A stretch of 64,000 nucleotides of DNA from Aradus depressus (Eukaryota > Arthropoda > Insecta > Hemiptera > Aradidae), in the NCBI GenBank assembly GCA_963662175.1, contig OY759224.1, positions 34,295,489 to 34,359,488 on the forward strand. The letters run 5' to 3'. Below the pieces are notes generated by a model. The model was not told the DNA's origin, ran no database searches, and worked only from the letters and a program-made list of their open reading frames with translations. This document shows positions 8,550 through 19,442 of this stretch, piece by piece. Position 1 is the first letter of the stretch; the number at the start of each line of letters is the position of its first letter. A program made the translations under genes and the position numbers.

Positions 8550-9500
8550 AATCCCAAAATGTTTATTCGAGTTTTTAGTAGCATTCAGAAAGTCCTGTCG
8601 TTCTCTATTCATAAAAGGTAATACCATCATTGTGCACAAGTTTTAGAAAAATACAGACAATTAACTCAGAAAATGATATGAAGTTAGGTCCACTTTTTTT
8701 GAAATTCACATTTTTATCTCCACTTTTGAGTAGGAAACAGATCATCCTGTCGTTCTTTATCCGACTTAACTTGTATTAGTTGTTAAACTGTGAAAAATGG
8801 AGACATTTCAAAGATAATATATAAGAAGTTTGCTCTACTTTTTTTGACAAATCACATTTTTTATTAGATTTTTCAGTAGCAGTCAGAAAACCTGTCGGTC
8901 TCTATCCATATTAGGTATATATGAGGAGTTTGGAACCAGAGCGGACCAACCCACAATTTTTCGGAAAATGAGTTATTACCATCCTGATGTTGGCATAGGT
9001 TCCCTTTTTTCAAAACCAGTGTGAATCACTTAGTTTCTTCACTTCAGTGATAGATAGCAGCACTTTAAGTTTAGTCCACAAATATATATTATATTTTCAA
9101 AGTCACATTGGATCATACGGCCTTCAAAAACTTTATAGAACACAAAAAGGGATCACTCATCCAATACTATTCTAAAATTTCAAATATAAATAAATATTTG
9201 GGGCCCATTTATGGAGATAAACAAAATGTACTCAATTTTCAATTGCCATTTTCTTCCTGTTCAGTTTAAACCAGTTGGTCCGCTCTGGCTCCAAACTCCT
9301 CATATCATTCTGCACAAGTTTTAGAAGAATACAAACAATTAACTCAGAAAAAATGTGTAATTTTAAGGATCAGATGTATGAAGTTAGGCCCACTTTTTTT
9401 GAAAATCATATTTTTATCTCCACTTTTGAGTAGGATTCTGATAATACTATCGTTTTATATTAAACTATGAAAAATGGAGAAATTTCAAAATTTTTAAAAG
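8550..9500. repeat. dispersed repeat DR-B, with related copies at 10620-10800
   Basis: Blocks such as AGAAAGTCCTGTCGTTCTCT, followed by TGCACAAGTTTTAGAA and a stretch on 'CCACTTTTTTTGAAA', occur repeatedly at 8570, 8690, 8880, 9300, 9400 and 10670, and again near 61350 and 61790. One copy is interrupted by the MITE at 8919-9305, and uninterrupted copies supply its empty site. No coding capacity seen. Confidence 0.65.
8919..9305. mobile_element. MITE with about 31-bp terminal inverted repeats
   Basis: The left end ATATGAGGAGTTTGGAACC.. is repeated in inverse at the right end with a single mismatch over about 31 bp. The insert splits a DR-B copy between the TCTCTATCCATA and TTCTGCACAAG modules that are adjacent in the copy at 10690. 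No transposase remnant is visible, and the superfamily is not determined. Confidence 0.78.
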
Positions 9501-9554
9501 TCACATTGTTTATTTGAGTTTATTAACCTGCATTTTTTAAAATGATACTGTTGA

Positions 9555-10350
9555 TGTTTTCCATTCTCTCAGATTTATCTCATTCGTGTTTCTGTAGGAC
9601 ACTTTTACATTGTTTGTTTTTGCTTCTCAGACTTTGAATGAAGCTTAATTCAAAAATTGAAAATATATCCAGAGGTTTGAAGTTTACAGTCCCCGAGGTT
9701 CCTGCTTCCGGAGACAGTCTCCCGTTGATGAAATAAAAATGACTTTCTGCATCATTGACGCCATAATTATGATTGAATGACCAGAGTAGAATTGCAATAT
9801 TGGTGTTAAAAATAAATTAATTGAATAAATAAAATTGACATATTTTCATAATTTTTTATTAAGTCGAAACTTCATACCATCAGCCATTACATCAATTATA
9901 TATAATAATTCAATATTTACATATGAATAAATGAAATAAACAAAAAATATATTTATAATAAACAAAAATATATTTATTATTCTAAAAAAGGAAATAAATT
10001 TAATAATAGAAAAAATTAATAGCTCAATAATTAAATTATGGTTAATTATATATTAATTTTTATTGGTGTTTTCCTTTTTTCCAGAAGAATTATCTCATTC
10101 ATGTTTCTTTAGCACACTTTTACATTGTTTTTGTTTTTGCGTTTTCAGGCTTTGAATGAAGCTCAATTCAGAAGTTGAGAATATATGAAGAGATTTGAAG
10201 TTTGCAGTCCTGAGGTTCCTGCTCCTGGCATCAGTCTCCCGTTCTCAGGACTTTCTGCAACATTGAAGCAATATATATGATTGAATGACCAAAGTAGAAC
10301 TGAAATATTGATGTTAAACAAGAAATGTAATAAATAAATAGAATTGAGAT
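9555..10350 (+). repeat. diverged direct repeat pair (9555-9840 and 10085-10350)
   Basis: Both arms share, in order, CTTTGAATGAAGCT, AGTTTGAAG-like text, GAGGTTCCTGCT, CAGTCTCCCGTT, ATGATTGAATGACCA and AATAAATA. The copies have drifted, with small indels. The 240 bases between them are AT-rich filler. Confidence 0.75.
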
Positions 10351-10857
10351 CATTTCATTTTTTTTTTTTATCCTTAATACTTCTTAAATGTATATTTTCA
10401 CTTTCGATGATTTTAGACAGTACTTCAAAAATAATATAATAGAATAATAAAATATAAAAATGAAAATAAAATAATTTAAGTGGTTCACAAAATTGAAGTA
10501 CTTCACTGAAATCAAGTAGGTACTTCAAGGAAATGAAATGCTTCATAAAATAATATTCAACAATTCCTTGTGAAGTTTTGCTATTTATAGAGAAACCTAT
10601 GGGGGAGGTTTAGGTATAAGAATTTAATCTCTCTTTTTTTGACAAATCACATTTTTTATTCGAGTTCTCAGTAGCTTTCAGAAAGTCCTGTCGTTCTCTA
10701 TCCATATCCTTCTGCACAGGTTTTACAAGAATACAATTTTTTATTCGAGTTCTGAGTAGTATTCAGATTGTCCGGGAGTACTCTGCGTTATTAGATCACA
10801 TCCTTTTGAAATAATTTGCGGAGGGTGGAATACTCGTATTTGTTCGGAGTTAATTCA

Positions 10858-11286
10858 GTGGCAAATTGCAATAACCAGTTAACTGACACGAACCTGATTT
10901 CGAGATATTCATGTTTAAAGTATATGACATATAATTTATTGTAATATTTGATATATAAATGTTCAAGTTGATGTACAGAAATTCGTTTATAATATAAATG
11001 TTCGTTTATAATATAAATGTTCGTTTATAATATAAATGTTCGTTTATAATATAAATGTTCGTTTATAATATAAATGTTCCTTTATAATATAATATATGAC
11101 AGTTAACTGGTTATTACAAAATAATTCCAGTTAACTGATTCGGTTTTCCTGAAATCACAGTCATAAATATCAATTTAAACAATGGACTCATGTGGGAAAT
11201 GAAAATTTAGATCAAAATACACATTTTTCTCAGAAAATCTCTTTTTTTTTTTAAATGTCACTTAACTGGTTATTGCAATTTGCCAC
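10858..11286. mobile_element. MITE with 30-bp terminal inverted repeats
   Basis: GTGGCAAATTGCAATAACCA at the left is found inverted at the right end, with one mismatch over about 30 bp. Inside lie a further copy of the CAGTTAACTGGTTATT subterminal motif and a 19-bp tandem array (10984-11095). Flanks read ATTCA and AGAAT, so no secure target duplication can be called. No coding remnant. Confidence 0.8.
10984..11095 (+). repeat. 19-bp tandem repeat, six copies
   Basis: CGTTTATAATATAAATGTT repeats at 10984, 11003, 11022, 11041, 11060 and (with C to T-type change) 11079. It sits inside the MITE at 10858-11286. Confidence 0.92.
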
Positions 11287-11293
11287 AGAATTA

Positions 11294-11602
11294 TTATGAC
11301 TTATACCCGGGCTTTAACTACGTGGTCATATCGCCTACTACTACCAAAGCGCTCTTTCGTCACTCTGGTGCACATAAGTCCGACTTTACTTACTTTTTTA
11401 CTTTATTCACATATGGTAGGGGTCTTGTGTACCTGATATTGTACAGGCTCGGGACCATCGCTTAACGTCCCATACGAAGAACGGTGTGCTTCAGTTTATT
11501 TTACCTCCCAGATCAAATAATCTAAGAGCCTCGGCCGTTTCGAACCCGCGAACTTCAGCTCAGTAAGTGAGGACTCATACCTCTGAGCTACCGGCGCCCG
11601 CG
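11294..11602 (-). mobile_element. SINE-A, nearly full length
   Basis: Minus strand, 5' to 3': head GGGCGCCGGTAGCTCAGAGG with A box, B-box-like GGGTTCGAAACGG, the TAAACTG..GTCCTTCGTATGGGACGTT middle module, and the tail ending GCCCGGGTATAAGTCATAA. It abuts the right end of the MITE at 11286, so one may have inserted next to the other. Confidence 0.85.
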
Positions 11603-11983
11603 ACAAGCTATGTCGCTTCGATGATTCAAAGATATTTAATTTTTATTTTCCTATCTGTTGGGGATTATACCCAACTCGGATATTCGAATTCATGAGATTC
11701 CTACGGATGTTCAATATGAAATCGGGTAGTCGATGAGGGAAGTTGAGGTCTACGATCTGTCCTGAGGGGCCTCCTCCGTATGACGTAACTCGGGGGGCGC
11801 CCACTTTCTCCACCTCACCTCACCTTGACCTTATTGTACACTTGGCTCCTCTCTCTCACGTCGCTTCTCTTCTCTGCTCCTTCTGGTCTTAGACACTGTA
11901 AAGATGCCGTTCCCAAACTGTGGCACGCTAGAAACGACCACGAAACATCATGGACTTTGGTCTAACGTGCAATTTAGTTATTA
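11603..11983. other. unassigned stretch, possible hAT terminus near 11908
   Basis: No gene recognised. The phrase GTTCCCAAACTGTGGCACGC near 11909 resembles the start of hAT (Charlie-like) elements but no partner end was found. The rest is unique-looking, with a CT-rich patch at 11800-11900. Confidence 0.35.
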
Positions 11984-13096
11984 CAGCAGACTCTCCCTTA
12001 TCCGGCGTTCTGTTAACCGGCGCGCTCCCTTATCCGGCGCTCGTAAAATATCAAATTTGTTAAACTAAAATTAACATTCAATTATTAGATTATCAACTAT
12101 ATGAGCCACGTGTATTTACGAGCACATAATAATTCCGTAACTCACTAATCTTTTATGTACTTTTATTGTACATACATTTTATTACTTCACTAATATTCTA
12201 TAAATAAATTATAATAAATACATAGTTGAAAATCAAACATTTATAAAAAATGTTTCCTAGAATAGAAAAACAAATGTACCGTCCCGTCCGTGGCACAACA
12301 ATATCGTCTTATCGGCAAATGAACACTTAGTTTTACTTTTTCCCACAGAAACTCTCTCCTCCTATTTATTTTTCCTTTACACCAGTTTTATTTTTCTCAG
12401 TTTTCATTTGATTCTCATCGTGAAAAGAATCGTTGGATCGTTTTTTTCGTTAGTGAAATTGAATGTTTAAAATTTTATTTTACTCGAGTGCGACGTTTTT
12501 GTATACGTTGTTTACGGACGTTTTAGGATAGTGAACAGTCCTTTTTTTGAAAATCATCAAGTTATAAAGTGATAAAACAATGGCTTCCATGTCAAAAAGA
12601 AAGAAAATTGTTCTTTCTATCCAACAAAAATTTACGGCAATTGAAAGGATGGAAAAGGGAGAAACAGCTGCTAAAATAGCCAAGGAATTAGGGGTTGGTG
12701 AGAGTACAGTTAAAAATTGGAGGAAAAGTAATGAAAAATTGAGGAAATTTGGTTCTAGTGAACCTTTGGAAAAACAACACCTCAATGCCAGATCAACTTT
12801 CAAGAAACCAAAATTAGAGGAACTTGACGAGGCAGTGTGGTTGTGGTTCGTGCAGCAACGCCACCTAGACTGCCCTATATAATAAGTGATGTCATTTTAA
12901 AAGAAAAAAACATTTCAATGAATCAAAGCATGAAAGGGGATCCTACCTGTCAAATACATACGAGTTTTATTCCTTAGCTCACCTAAAAACACTTGTTTTT
13001 ATTCTTTAATTGATATATTTTTTCTCATTAATTGTTGATTTCCGTTATCCGGCGTCACGTTTGTCCCGGCAACGCCGAATAAGGGAGAGTCTACTG
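11984..13096 (+). mobile_element. Tigger/pogo DNA transposon, internally deleted
   Basis: CAGCAGACTCTCCCTTATCC at the left end and CTACTG at the right end belong to inverted repeats of about 26 bp with two differences (TCCGGCGTT versus TCGGCGTT). Both sides abut a TA dinucleotide (11982-11983 and 13097-13098), the target duplication of Tc1/mariner-pogo elements. It contains the 5' part of a CENP-B-type transposase, and the DDD catalytic region is missing. At 1,113 bp it is a typical deletion derivative. Confidence 0.88.
12580..12972 (+). pseudogene. Tigger transposase, N-terminal DNA-binding part
   Basis: The frame from 12580 gives 100 residues. Residues 5-55 (KRKKIVLSIQQKFTAIER, GETAAKIAKELGV, STVKNWRK) are the CENP-B N-terminal helix-turn-helix that binds the element's ends, and residues near 78-97 (LDEAVWLWFVQQR) begin the second CENP-B HTH. 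A stop at 12880-12882 interrupts it, and the expected continuation (ISDVILKEK, MNQSMKGDP) resumes one frame over at about 12884-12972 before stopping again. So it carries a frameshift and a downstream truncation, and the rest of the gene is deleted. Confidence 0.85.
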
Positions 13097-13429
13097 TATA
13101 TAGTATTTAATTACAAATATATAAATATTTATGGGGGTATATGTTTAAGCACTCAGAATCTGTATGATGACATTTTTTTTTTCGTTTCTTACCAAAATTA
13201 AATAGTATGAATTTGAACTTTTTTTTTTTTTGAGGGGGGAAGCAAATCTCTGTGAGCAAATTCAGCACGAAAATGATACCCCGGGCGACCCACACTAGGA
13301 TACCCCAGAATTGACTGCCACAGAAATGACTTTATTTGTAGAACATGAAATGTATCCATGTATTTCTTCAATTTTCTGAATAAAAAGCCCGGGCATGTGT
13401 CACAATAACAAACAACAACTGTATTAGGA

Positions 13430-13745
13430 CATATGAAATTTTGTTTCGATACATTCATTACATCGGCAGTTATTAGAGTTATGTTAAGCCTCCCCACTAA
13501 TCGCCCCCTTACCTTAGGTCGATTTGGCTGAAAAATGATAGGTGTCATCGTTAGATGGATTCTCATTTAAACTTTCATATCGATACATTCATTCTATCGG
13601 GTGTTATCGAGTTCACAGACCCACTGACAGACAGCAATTGTTTTGTCCATATTTGGAATCTAGATATCGGAAAACAAGAAAATCCCTTTAGGAACTCCTT
13701 TGACGGATCACATTTCTTCCCCTATACCTCGTTTACAAATAAAGT
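13430..13745 (-). repeat. dispersed repeat DR-A, copy 2
   Basis: In minus orientation: GTATCGAAACAAAATTTCAT, the 'AACTGCCGATGTAATGAATG' module, a second copy of that module (13590), and at 13720 the CTTCCCCTATACC border motif. A poly(T)/poly(G) patch at 13220 precedes it. Confidence 0.65.
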
Positions 13746-14416
13746 TTCATATTTCCAAACAAATTGTATATCTTCAAATTGGCCAGGAGTGTATGTTGCG
13801 AAGTGCAGATGTGCGGAAACTGCAGACAACTTCCAGTTAACTAATAAACAAACATAATGGAGGTAGTGTTTCCAAATTAGATTCTAATCCAGTTCAGACT
13901 TTCAACATATAATTTCAGTGATAAGCATCTTATCCTTCGTTAATCCACTGAGCTGATTACAGGAAGATGTCCACTGTTGCAAAAAAGGGTTCCACCTCCA
14001 GATTACAAGATCCTTAAAGTGAATTATTACACTAACTTCATGGTAAAACTGCATTTATTGGCATATTCACTCAATTTCCTTGACCTAACATCATTTTTCA
14101 AGGAAATTCACAATGTAACCTTTTTTTTATGTATATTCAAATTAATATTATTTTGAAATGAAGGATAAATAAAAAAATATAAAGTTATCAAAATCGTGAA
14201 GTGGACTTAACTTTAATCATATAAAACCTTGTTTTAATGTTTTTTAATTACCTCTAGAGATGGAAACTAAAATGCAAGAAGGTAGTTTGCCCTGACCCCA
14301 AACCCGTCTCTTTACAGACAGAAACAATTTATAGAACCACTCTCTAGGATAGATACTGATTAACTGAAGTGATTTTCAGAAAAATCATCATTTGTTAACA
14401 GAAAGTCCATACTTAC
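13746..14416. other. unassigned stretch
   Basis: No gene, RNA or repeat recognised with confidence. Weak TE-like texture only. Confidence 0.4.
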
Positions 14417-14556
14417 CTACTAAATGTGATGAAGTGTCGGCCTTCATGGCTCGTTTGGGACTAAGAACATGATGTCTACGAAGGAGCCTTGTCTTCTTCA
14501 GGGCTGTACTTCGTGATGACTCTAGGAGAGGAAGGGATACAAATTCAATCTTACTT
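14417..14556 (-). CDS. possible exon on minus strand (weak)
   Basis: On the minus strand a frame reads LPLLESSRSTALKKTRLLRR and ends at a consensus donor, TAG|GTAAGTATGG (intron from 14416 downward). A T-rich tract followed by CCAAG could serve as acceptor near 14557. GC content is above its surroundings. I do not recognise the protein; it may equally be a non-coding transcript or chance. Confidence 0.18.
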
Positions 14557-14560
14557 GGAA

Positions 14561-16480
14561 AAAATAAATACTTTAAAACCTCCATTTTGAAGGTTCGACA
14601 GGTGCAGGTGCAGATCTCTAGTCACCTGGGTCCTCTAAAAAGAATAAATACTTTAAAACCTCCATTTTGAAGGTTCGACAGGTGCAGGTGCAGATCTCTA
14701 ATCACCTGGGTCCTCTAAAAAGAATAAATACTTTAAAACCTCCATTTTGAAGGTTCGACAGGTGTAGGTGCAGATCTCTAGTCACCTGGGTCCTCTAAAA
14801 AGAATAAATACTTTAAAACCTCCATTTTGAAGGTTCGACAGGTGCAGGTGCAGATCTCTAATCACCTGGGTCCTCTAAAAAGAATAAATACTTTAAAACC
14901 TCCATTTTGAAGGTTCGACAGGTGCAGGTGCAGATCTCTAATCACCTGGGTCCTCTAAAAAGAATAAATACTTTAAAACCTCCATTTTGAAGGTTCGACA
15001 GGTGCAGGTGCAGATCTCTAATCACCTGGGTCCTCTAAAAAGAATAAATACTTTAAAACCTCCATTTTGAAGGTTCGACAGGTGCAGGTGCAGATCTCTA
15101 ATCACCTGGGTCCTCTAAAAAGAATAAATACTTTAAAACCTCCATTTTGAAGGTTCGACAGGTGCAGGTGCAGATCTCTAGTCACCTGGGTCCTCTAAAA
15201 AGAATAAATACTTTAAAACCTCCATTTTGAAGGTTCGACAGGTGCAGGTGCAGATCTCTAATCACCTGGGTCCTCTAAAAAGAATAAATACTTTAAAACC
15301 TCCATTTTGAAGGTTCGACAGGTGCAGGTGCAGATCTCTAATCACCTGGGTCCTCTAAAAAGAATAAATACTTTAAAACCTCCATTTTGAAGGTTCGACA
15401 GGTGCAGGTGCAGATCTCTAGTCACCTGGGTCCTCTAAAAAGAATAAATACTTTAAAACCTCCATTTTGAAGGTTCGACAGGTGCAGGTGCAGATCTCTA
15501 ATCACCTGGGTCCTCTAAAAAGAATAAATACTTTAAAACCTCCATTTTGAAGGTTCGACAGGTGCAGGTGCAGATCTCTAATCATCTGGGTCCTCTAAAA
15601 AGAATAAATACTTTAAAACCTCCATTTTGAAGGTTCGACAGGTGCAGGTGCAGATCTCTAATCACCTGGGTCCTCTAAAAAGAATAAATACTTTAAAACC
15701 TCCATTTTGAAGGTTCGACAGGTGCAGGTGCAGATCTCTAATCACCTGGGTCCTCTAAAAAGAATAAATACTTTAAAACCTCCATTTTGAAGGTTCGACA
15801 GGTGCAGGTGCAGATCTCTAATCACCTGGGTCCTCTAAAAAGAATAAATACTTTAAAACCTCCATTTTGAAGGTTCGACAGGTGCAGGTGCAGATCTCTA
15901 ATCACCTGGGTCCTCTAAAAAGAATAAATACTTTAAAACCTCCATTTTGAAGGTTCGACAGGTGCAGGTGCAGATCTCTAGTCACCTGGGTCCTCTAAAA
16001 AGAATAAATACTTTAAAACCTCCATTTTGAAGGTTCGACAGGTGCAGGTGCAGATCTCTAGTCACCTGGGTCCTCTAAAAAGAATAAATACTTTAAAACC
16101 TCCATTTTGAAGGTTCGACAGGTGCAGGTGCAGATCTCTAATCACCTGGGTCCTCTAAAAAGAATAAATACTTTAAAACCTCCATTTTGAAGGTTCGACA
16201 GGTGCAGGTGCAGATCTCTAGTCACCTGGGTCCTCTAAAAAGAATAAATACTTTAAAACCTCCATTTTGAAGGTTCGACAGGTGCAGGTGCAGATCTCTA
16301 GTCACCTGGGTCCTCTAAAAAGAATAAATACTTTAAAACCTCCATTTTGAAGGTTCGACAGGTGCAGGTGCAGATCTCTAATCATCTGGGTCCTCTAAAA
16401 AGAATAAATACTTTAAAACCTCAATTTTTAAGGTTCAACAGGTGCAGGTGCAGATCTCTAATCACCTGGGTCCTCTAAAA
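14561..16480 (+). repeat. 80-bp satellite, exactly 24 copies
   Basis: The unit begins AGAATAAATACTTTAAAACC and ends TCACCTGGGTCCTCTAAAA. All units are 80 bases and nearly identical. The main variation is a single A/G site at unit position 61: G in units 1, 3, 8, 11, 18, 19, 21 and 22, A in the rest. Rare changes: a T in unit 3, CATCTG in units 13 and 23, and several in the last unit, as expected at an array edge. Each unit contains two abutting CAGGTG E-boxes and a CACCTG in inverse. No open frame of interest. Confidence 0.97.
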
Positions 16481-16494
16481 ATAAAAAAAAGTAG

Positions 16495-16720
16495 TATCTG
16501 AATCACCGGCAATGTACTTCCCCAGAACGAATTAACTTTTCGCTCCCCCTACAAAACCAGTGATCCGTTTGGGCTAATATTCAACAGTTGACTTACATAG
16601 GGCCTCGTAAATCCTGACACTAAATTTTATGTAGATCAATTCATTATATCGGCCGTTATTAGGGTTTTTGAGTTAATCCCCCCCCTCCACACCATTCCCA
16701 TCCCTTCACAGGTCCCAGAT
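16495..16720 (-). repeat. dispersed repeat DR-A, copy 3
   Basis: Starts with the border motif AATCACCGGCAATGTACTTC, followed by the CGCTCCCCCT and ATATTCAACAGTTGACTTAC modules and a degenerate 'TTCATTATATCGGCCGTTAT'. The same order is found at 41425-41600. Confidence 0.7.
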
Positions 16721-17095
16721 GGAGCGGTGAGGTGCAGCAGCCGATGTTTCTTGAACATACTTGAGTATCGCCTCCGTCCCATCACCAGATATTTTAGATT
16801 TATCTAGACGTCTAGAATTTTATAAAAATACTTCTAAACCTGAAACTTTTTTTTTTCTCAAGAACGATAAATAAGTTGGAAAGTGGGGGGGGCTTAATTA
16901 AAAAAAAATTAAATAATTAAAATAAAGAAAATAAAAATCGTGTACTGATTGAGGCAGGCTGGTGAGTCAAGATTGGAACGTGAGGCCTCGCTCCTCAAGT
17001 GATTTATGATCGTACAGCTAAACAATTTTAATATCTAGAGGGCATCTGGCACAAATGACCAACTTTCATGACTAATCATCAATTTTTTTTTTGTT
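16721..17095. other. unassigned stretch
   Basis: No feature recognised. It includes short poly(A), poly(T) and poly(G) runs. Confidence 0.4.
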
Positions 17096-17195
17096 TGTGA
17101 CTCATGCCCGGGCTTCAACTACAAGGTAAAATCACCTATAACCTATATTATAACTATATTACCAGAACGCTCTTTCGCGCCTATTACCAGAGCAA
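17096..17195 (-). mobile_element. SINE-A tail fragment
   Basis: GTGACTCATGCCCGGGCTTC is the reverse of the SINE-A 3' end, followed by the reverse of the GTAGTAGGCGATATGACC module with a small internal expansion. Confidence 0.7.
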
Positions 17196-17199
17196 AACA

Positions 17200-17450
17200 C
17201 AAAATTTAGTATGAGGATTTGGGAGTGTCCATGAAAGTCAACTGTTGAATATTAGTGCAAACAGTCGATTGTTTTTGGAGGAGGAGCGAAACGTTTATTG
17301 ATTAAATCGTTCTGGGGAAGTACAAGGGTGGTGATTCACCGACCTTTTTTTACCTCTTATTTAGAAAACGGGAGGAGGAAATAACTAATTGTCTATTGGT
17401 CAATTGTCTATTGATTTTTTGGCCGATTACATAACTTCCCCTATACCTAC
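17200..17450 (+). repeat. dispersed repeat DR-A, copy 4
   Basis: CACAAAATTTAGTATGAGG, GTCAACTGTTGAATATTAG, GGAGCGAAACG, GGGGAAGTAC and GTGATTCACCGA in the family order, plus orientation. This is the reverse complement arrangement of copy 3, so copies 3 and 4 face each other about a SINE tail. Confidence 0.7.
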
Positions 17451-17559
17451 TATGTATACGTTAAGAAACAGAAAATAAAATGGTAATTGAGTCCAATTTT
17501 TATTCCCTGCAAGTTACCCTATGTTGTGTAATGAGTGCAAAAGGACTGCGGTAAAAAGC

Positions 17560-17770
17560 TTGATTATTGCAAAATTGGAAGGGGGCGGCATCTAAATTTA
17601 TGTAGAATCCGACGTTAATGGGAGATAATAATAATAGGTATTACTTCCGTTAAACCATAACATAGTAATAGGATACGTCATAAGAATATTAACTCTTAGA
17701 GTCTGACACAGATGGATTAGAATTAACAATACTACTAAAAAATTAAAATAAATAAATATTTGAAAATATG
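17560..17770 (-). repeat. dispersed repeat DR-C (LINE-tail-like), copy 1
   Basis: The reverse complement of this stretch matches 40195-40445: TTATGGTTTAACAAAAGTAA, a TTATTATTATT-type microsatellite, CTCCCATTAATGTTGGATTC and GCAATAATCAA. A short microsatellite after a drifting block is typical of LINE 3' ends, but no coding part is attached. Confidence 0.6.
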
Positions 17771-18917
17771 AGTACAAAAATAATAATATTGTACAGTAGA
17801 TAAATAAAGTTTATTGAGCTGAGTTTACGAAGCTCTTTCTTAGGCGACTCATGTATTTCGTTGTACTCGTACTCCTCCTAAACCCCTTTACCGATCACAT
17901 TGAAATTTGCCACGATGGTAGTGGACATGGTGACGATGGTTTACTACTAAAAAAAATCTGAAATCGAACATACCACGGAGGAATAATTACCGAAAAACGA
18001 AATCCCCATTGAAATCAATTGAGAGACAAAATTCTCGCGCAAAATAGAATTTTTCGATTTCAAATGTAGAAATCCGGGGGAAGAAAAAAAAAAAAAAAAC
18101 CTACGGTTCCATCCAGTGATCACAAACCGGTTCACATGCCCCATTTCAAATGCACTACTTGTATGTTAACCGACCACATTAACAATATGATTCAATAAAT
18201 GTAGACTGACTTAGTTCAGTTTTTGCAAACAGCAGAATGTATTGCACACCTAGTAATAAATACAGTTGATAATTTTTCTAATTTAATTAAAGTAATATTT
18301 TTTTTCACTTTTCCGGAAGTGTGTTTCACGACGTGTTTAAAACGTAGATTCGTCAGAGAATATGAAACACAAGATTTTTATTATGTTTATTTTTGGACAA
18401 TGAGGAAAAAATTAAGTTTCCCAATAGAGGGTTTACTCTAAAATAAACATTTTTATTTGATGTTTAAATTTTGTTGTTAGCAGCACTAATGTAGCAGTGT
18501 TGTCAGCTATGAGTGGCGAGAGGGCTGACAACAATGTATTACTGCTGACAACCACTCTGACAAATGTTTAAACATTTCTGTACCAATGGAAAGTATACCT
18601 ATTAAGTTATTTATGTTAAATACTTTTCGTTAAGTTATTATGAATCTCACCATTCAAACTTGATAGCTACTTTCTCATTTTAGTCTCGGAATATAAGTTA
18701 CACAATAAAAGAGTAAAATAGTTTTCTAGGAGCCTTTGGCTCGGTCACTGTGAAACTTGATGTTGTTGAGAAATAAGTGTCTTCTTACATCAGTTAGGGA
18801 GAACTCTCATTTGGGATTAATGGATTAGGCACACAAAGATGGATCATCGTCTGTAGCTTGCAGTTTGCTTGTATGTGGCAACTGCAACACTGCACCACGG
18901 TCAAAGTGACAGTTTAA
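17771..18917. other. unassigned stretch
   Basis: No gene recognised. At 18495-18570 there are several TGTCAGC/GCTGACA motifs that could pair. The sequence may be 3' UTR of a retroelement ending at the poly(A) run at 19095. Confidence 0.4.
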
Positions 18918-18979
18918 GGTGGGCTGGGAGTGACCGCTGATCGTCGCAGATGGTCGGCAGCGGTCGCTCCTAGCCTACC
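18918..18979 (+). ncRNA. 22-bp hairpin with wobble pairs (structured RNA candidate)
   Basis: The left arm (18918-18939) and right arm (18958-18979) pair along all 22 positions around an 18-base loop. Nineteen pairs are Watson-Crick and three are G-U wobbles when read on the plus strand; on the minus strand those three would be A-C mismatches. The arm length suits a small precursor hairpin, but it might equally be part of a retroelement 3' UTR, because a 21-base poly(A) lies 115 bases downstream. Confidence 0.4.
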
Positions 18980-19094
18980 ACAGCATCATATATTCAGTAT
19001 TTTTAATTATGTACTTTAGTATTTTAATTTTGTAAATAAATTAGTTAGGCCTCCCTTTTTCCCCGACGATTCGGCGATGGTGTCGTGGCCACCC

Positions 19095-19115
19095 AAAAAA
19101 AAAAAAAAAAAAAAA
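19095..19115 (+). repeat. poly(A) tract, possible retroposon tail
   Basis: Twenty-one A residues follow GTGGCCACCC and are preceded by AATAAATTAG about 60 bases upstream. This fits a retroposon end, though no target duplication was found. Confidence 0.4.
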
Positions 19116-19129
19116 GTCAAAGTGACTCT

Positions 19130-19420
19130 AAGCAGTATCTTGCCCAGCTCTAGGATCTATAGGAGAAGTTATGTAATCGGTCTGAAATTCGAAATTGAGT
19201 TTTCCCTGATTCCAAAAATTAAAAAACAAAACATGCCCTCTGCAGATCTGAGTCTGTGACACGGAATTGTATATGTTTAACCAGAATCCATAAGGACGAC
19301 ACCTGTTGATTTCAGTCAAATCGGCCAAAGAGAAGGGGGGGGGGGGGGAGGGGAGGCTTTATACAAAAGAAAAAAAAAATGTAATAACTGCTGTTGTAAT
19401 TAATTGTAGGAATATTGAGG
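19130..19420 (+). repeat. dispersed repeat DR-A, copy 5
   Basis: GTTATGTAATCGGTCTGAAA, ATAAGGACGACACCTG, TTTCAGTCAAATCGGCC, and a poly(G) run (about 19331-19346), then AATAACTGC. A drifted variant of the family module order. Confidence 0.65.
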
Positions 19421-19442
19421 GTCACAGACAAAGATGGAAGAA

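Noticed and set aside
12480..12803. 107-codon minus-strand frame
   Set aside because: It is the antisense shadow of the Tigger transposase HTH and matches nothing.
13198..13566. 122-codon minus-strand frame
   Set aside because: Runs through a poly(T) tract and DR-A repeat modules, with no conserved sequence.
14561..16480. CRISPR-like array
   Set aside because: The 80-bp units are contiguous without unique spacers and the genome is eukaryotic.
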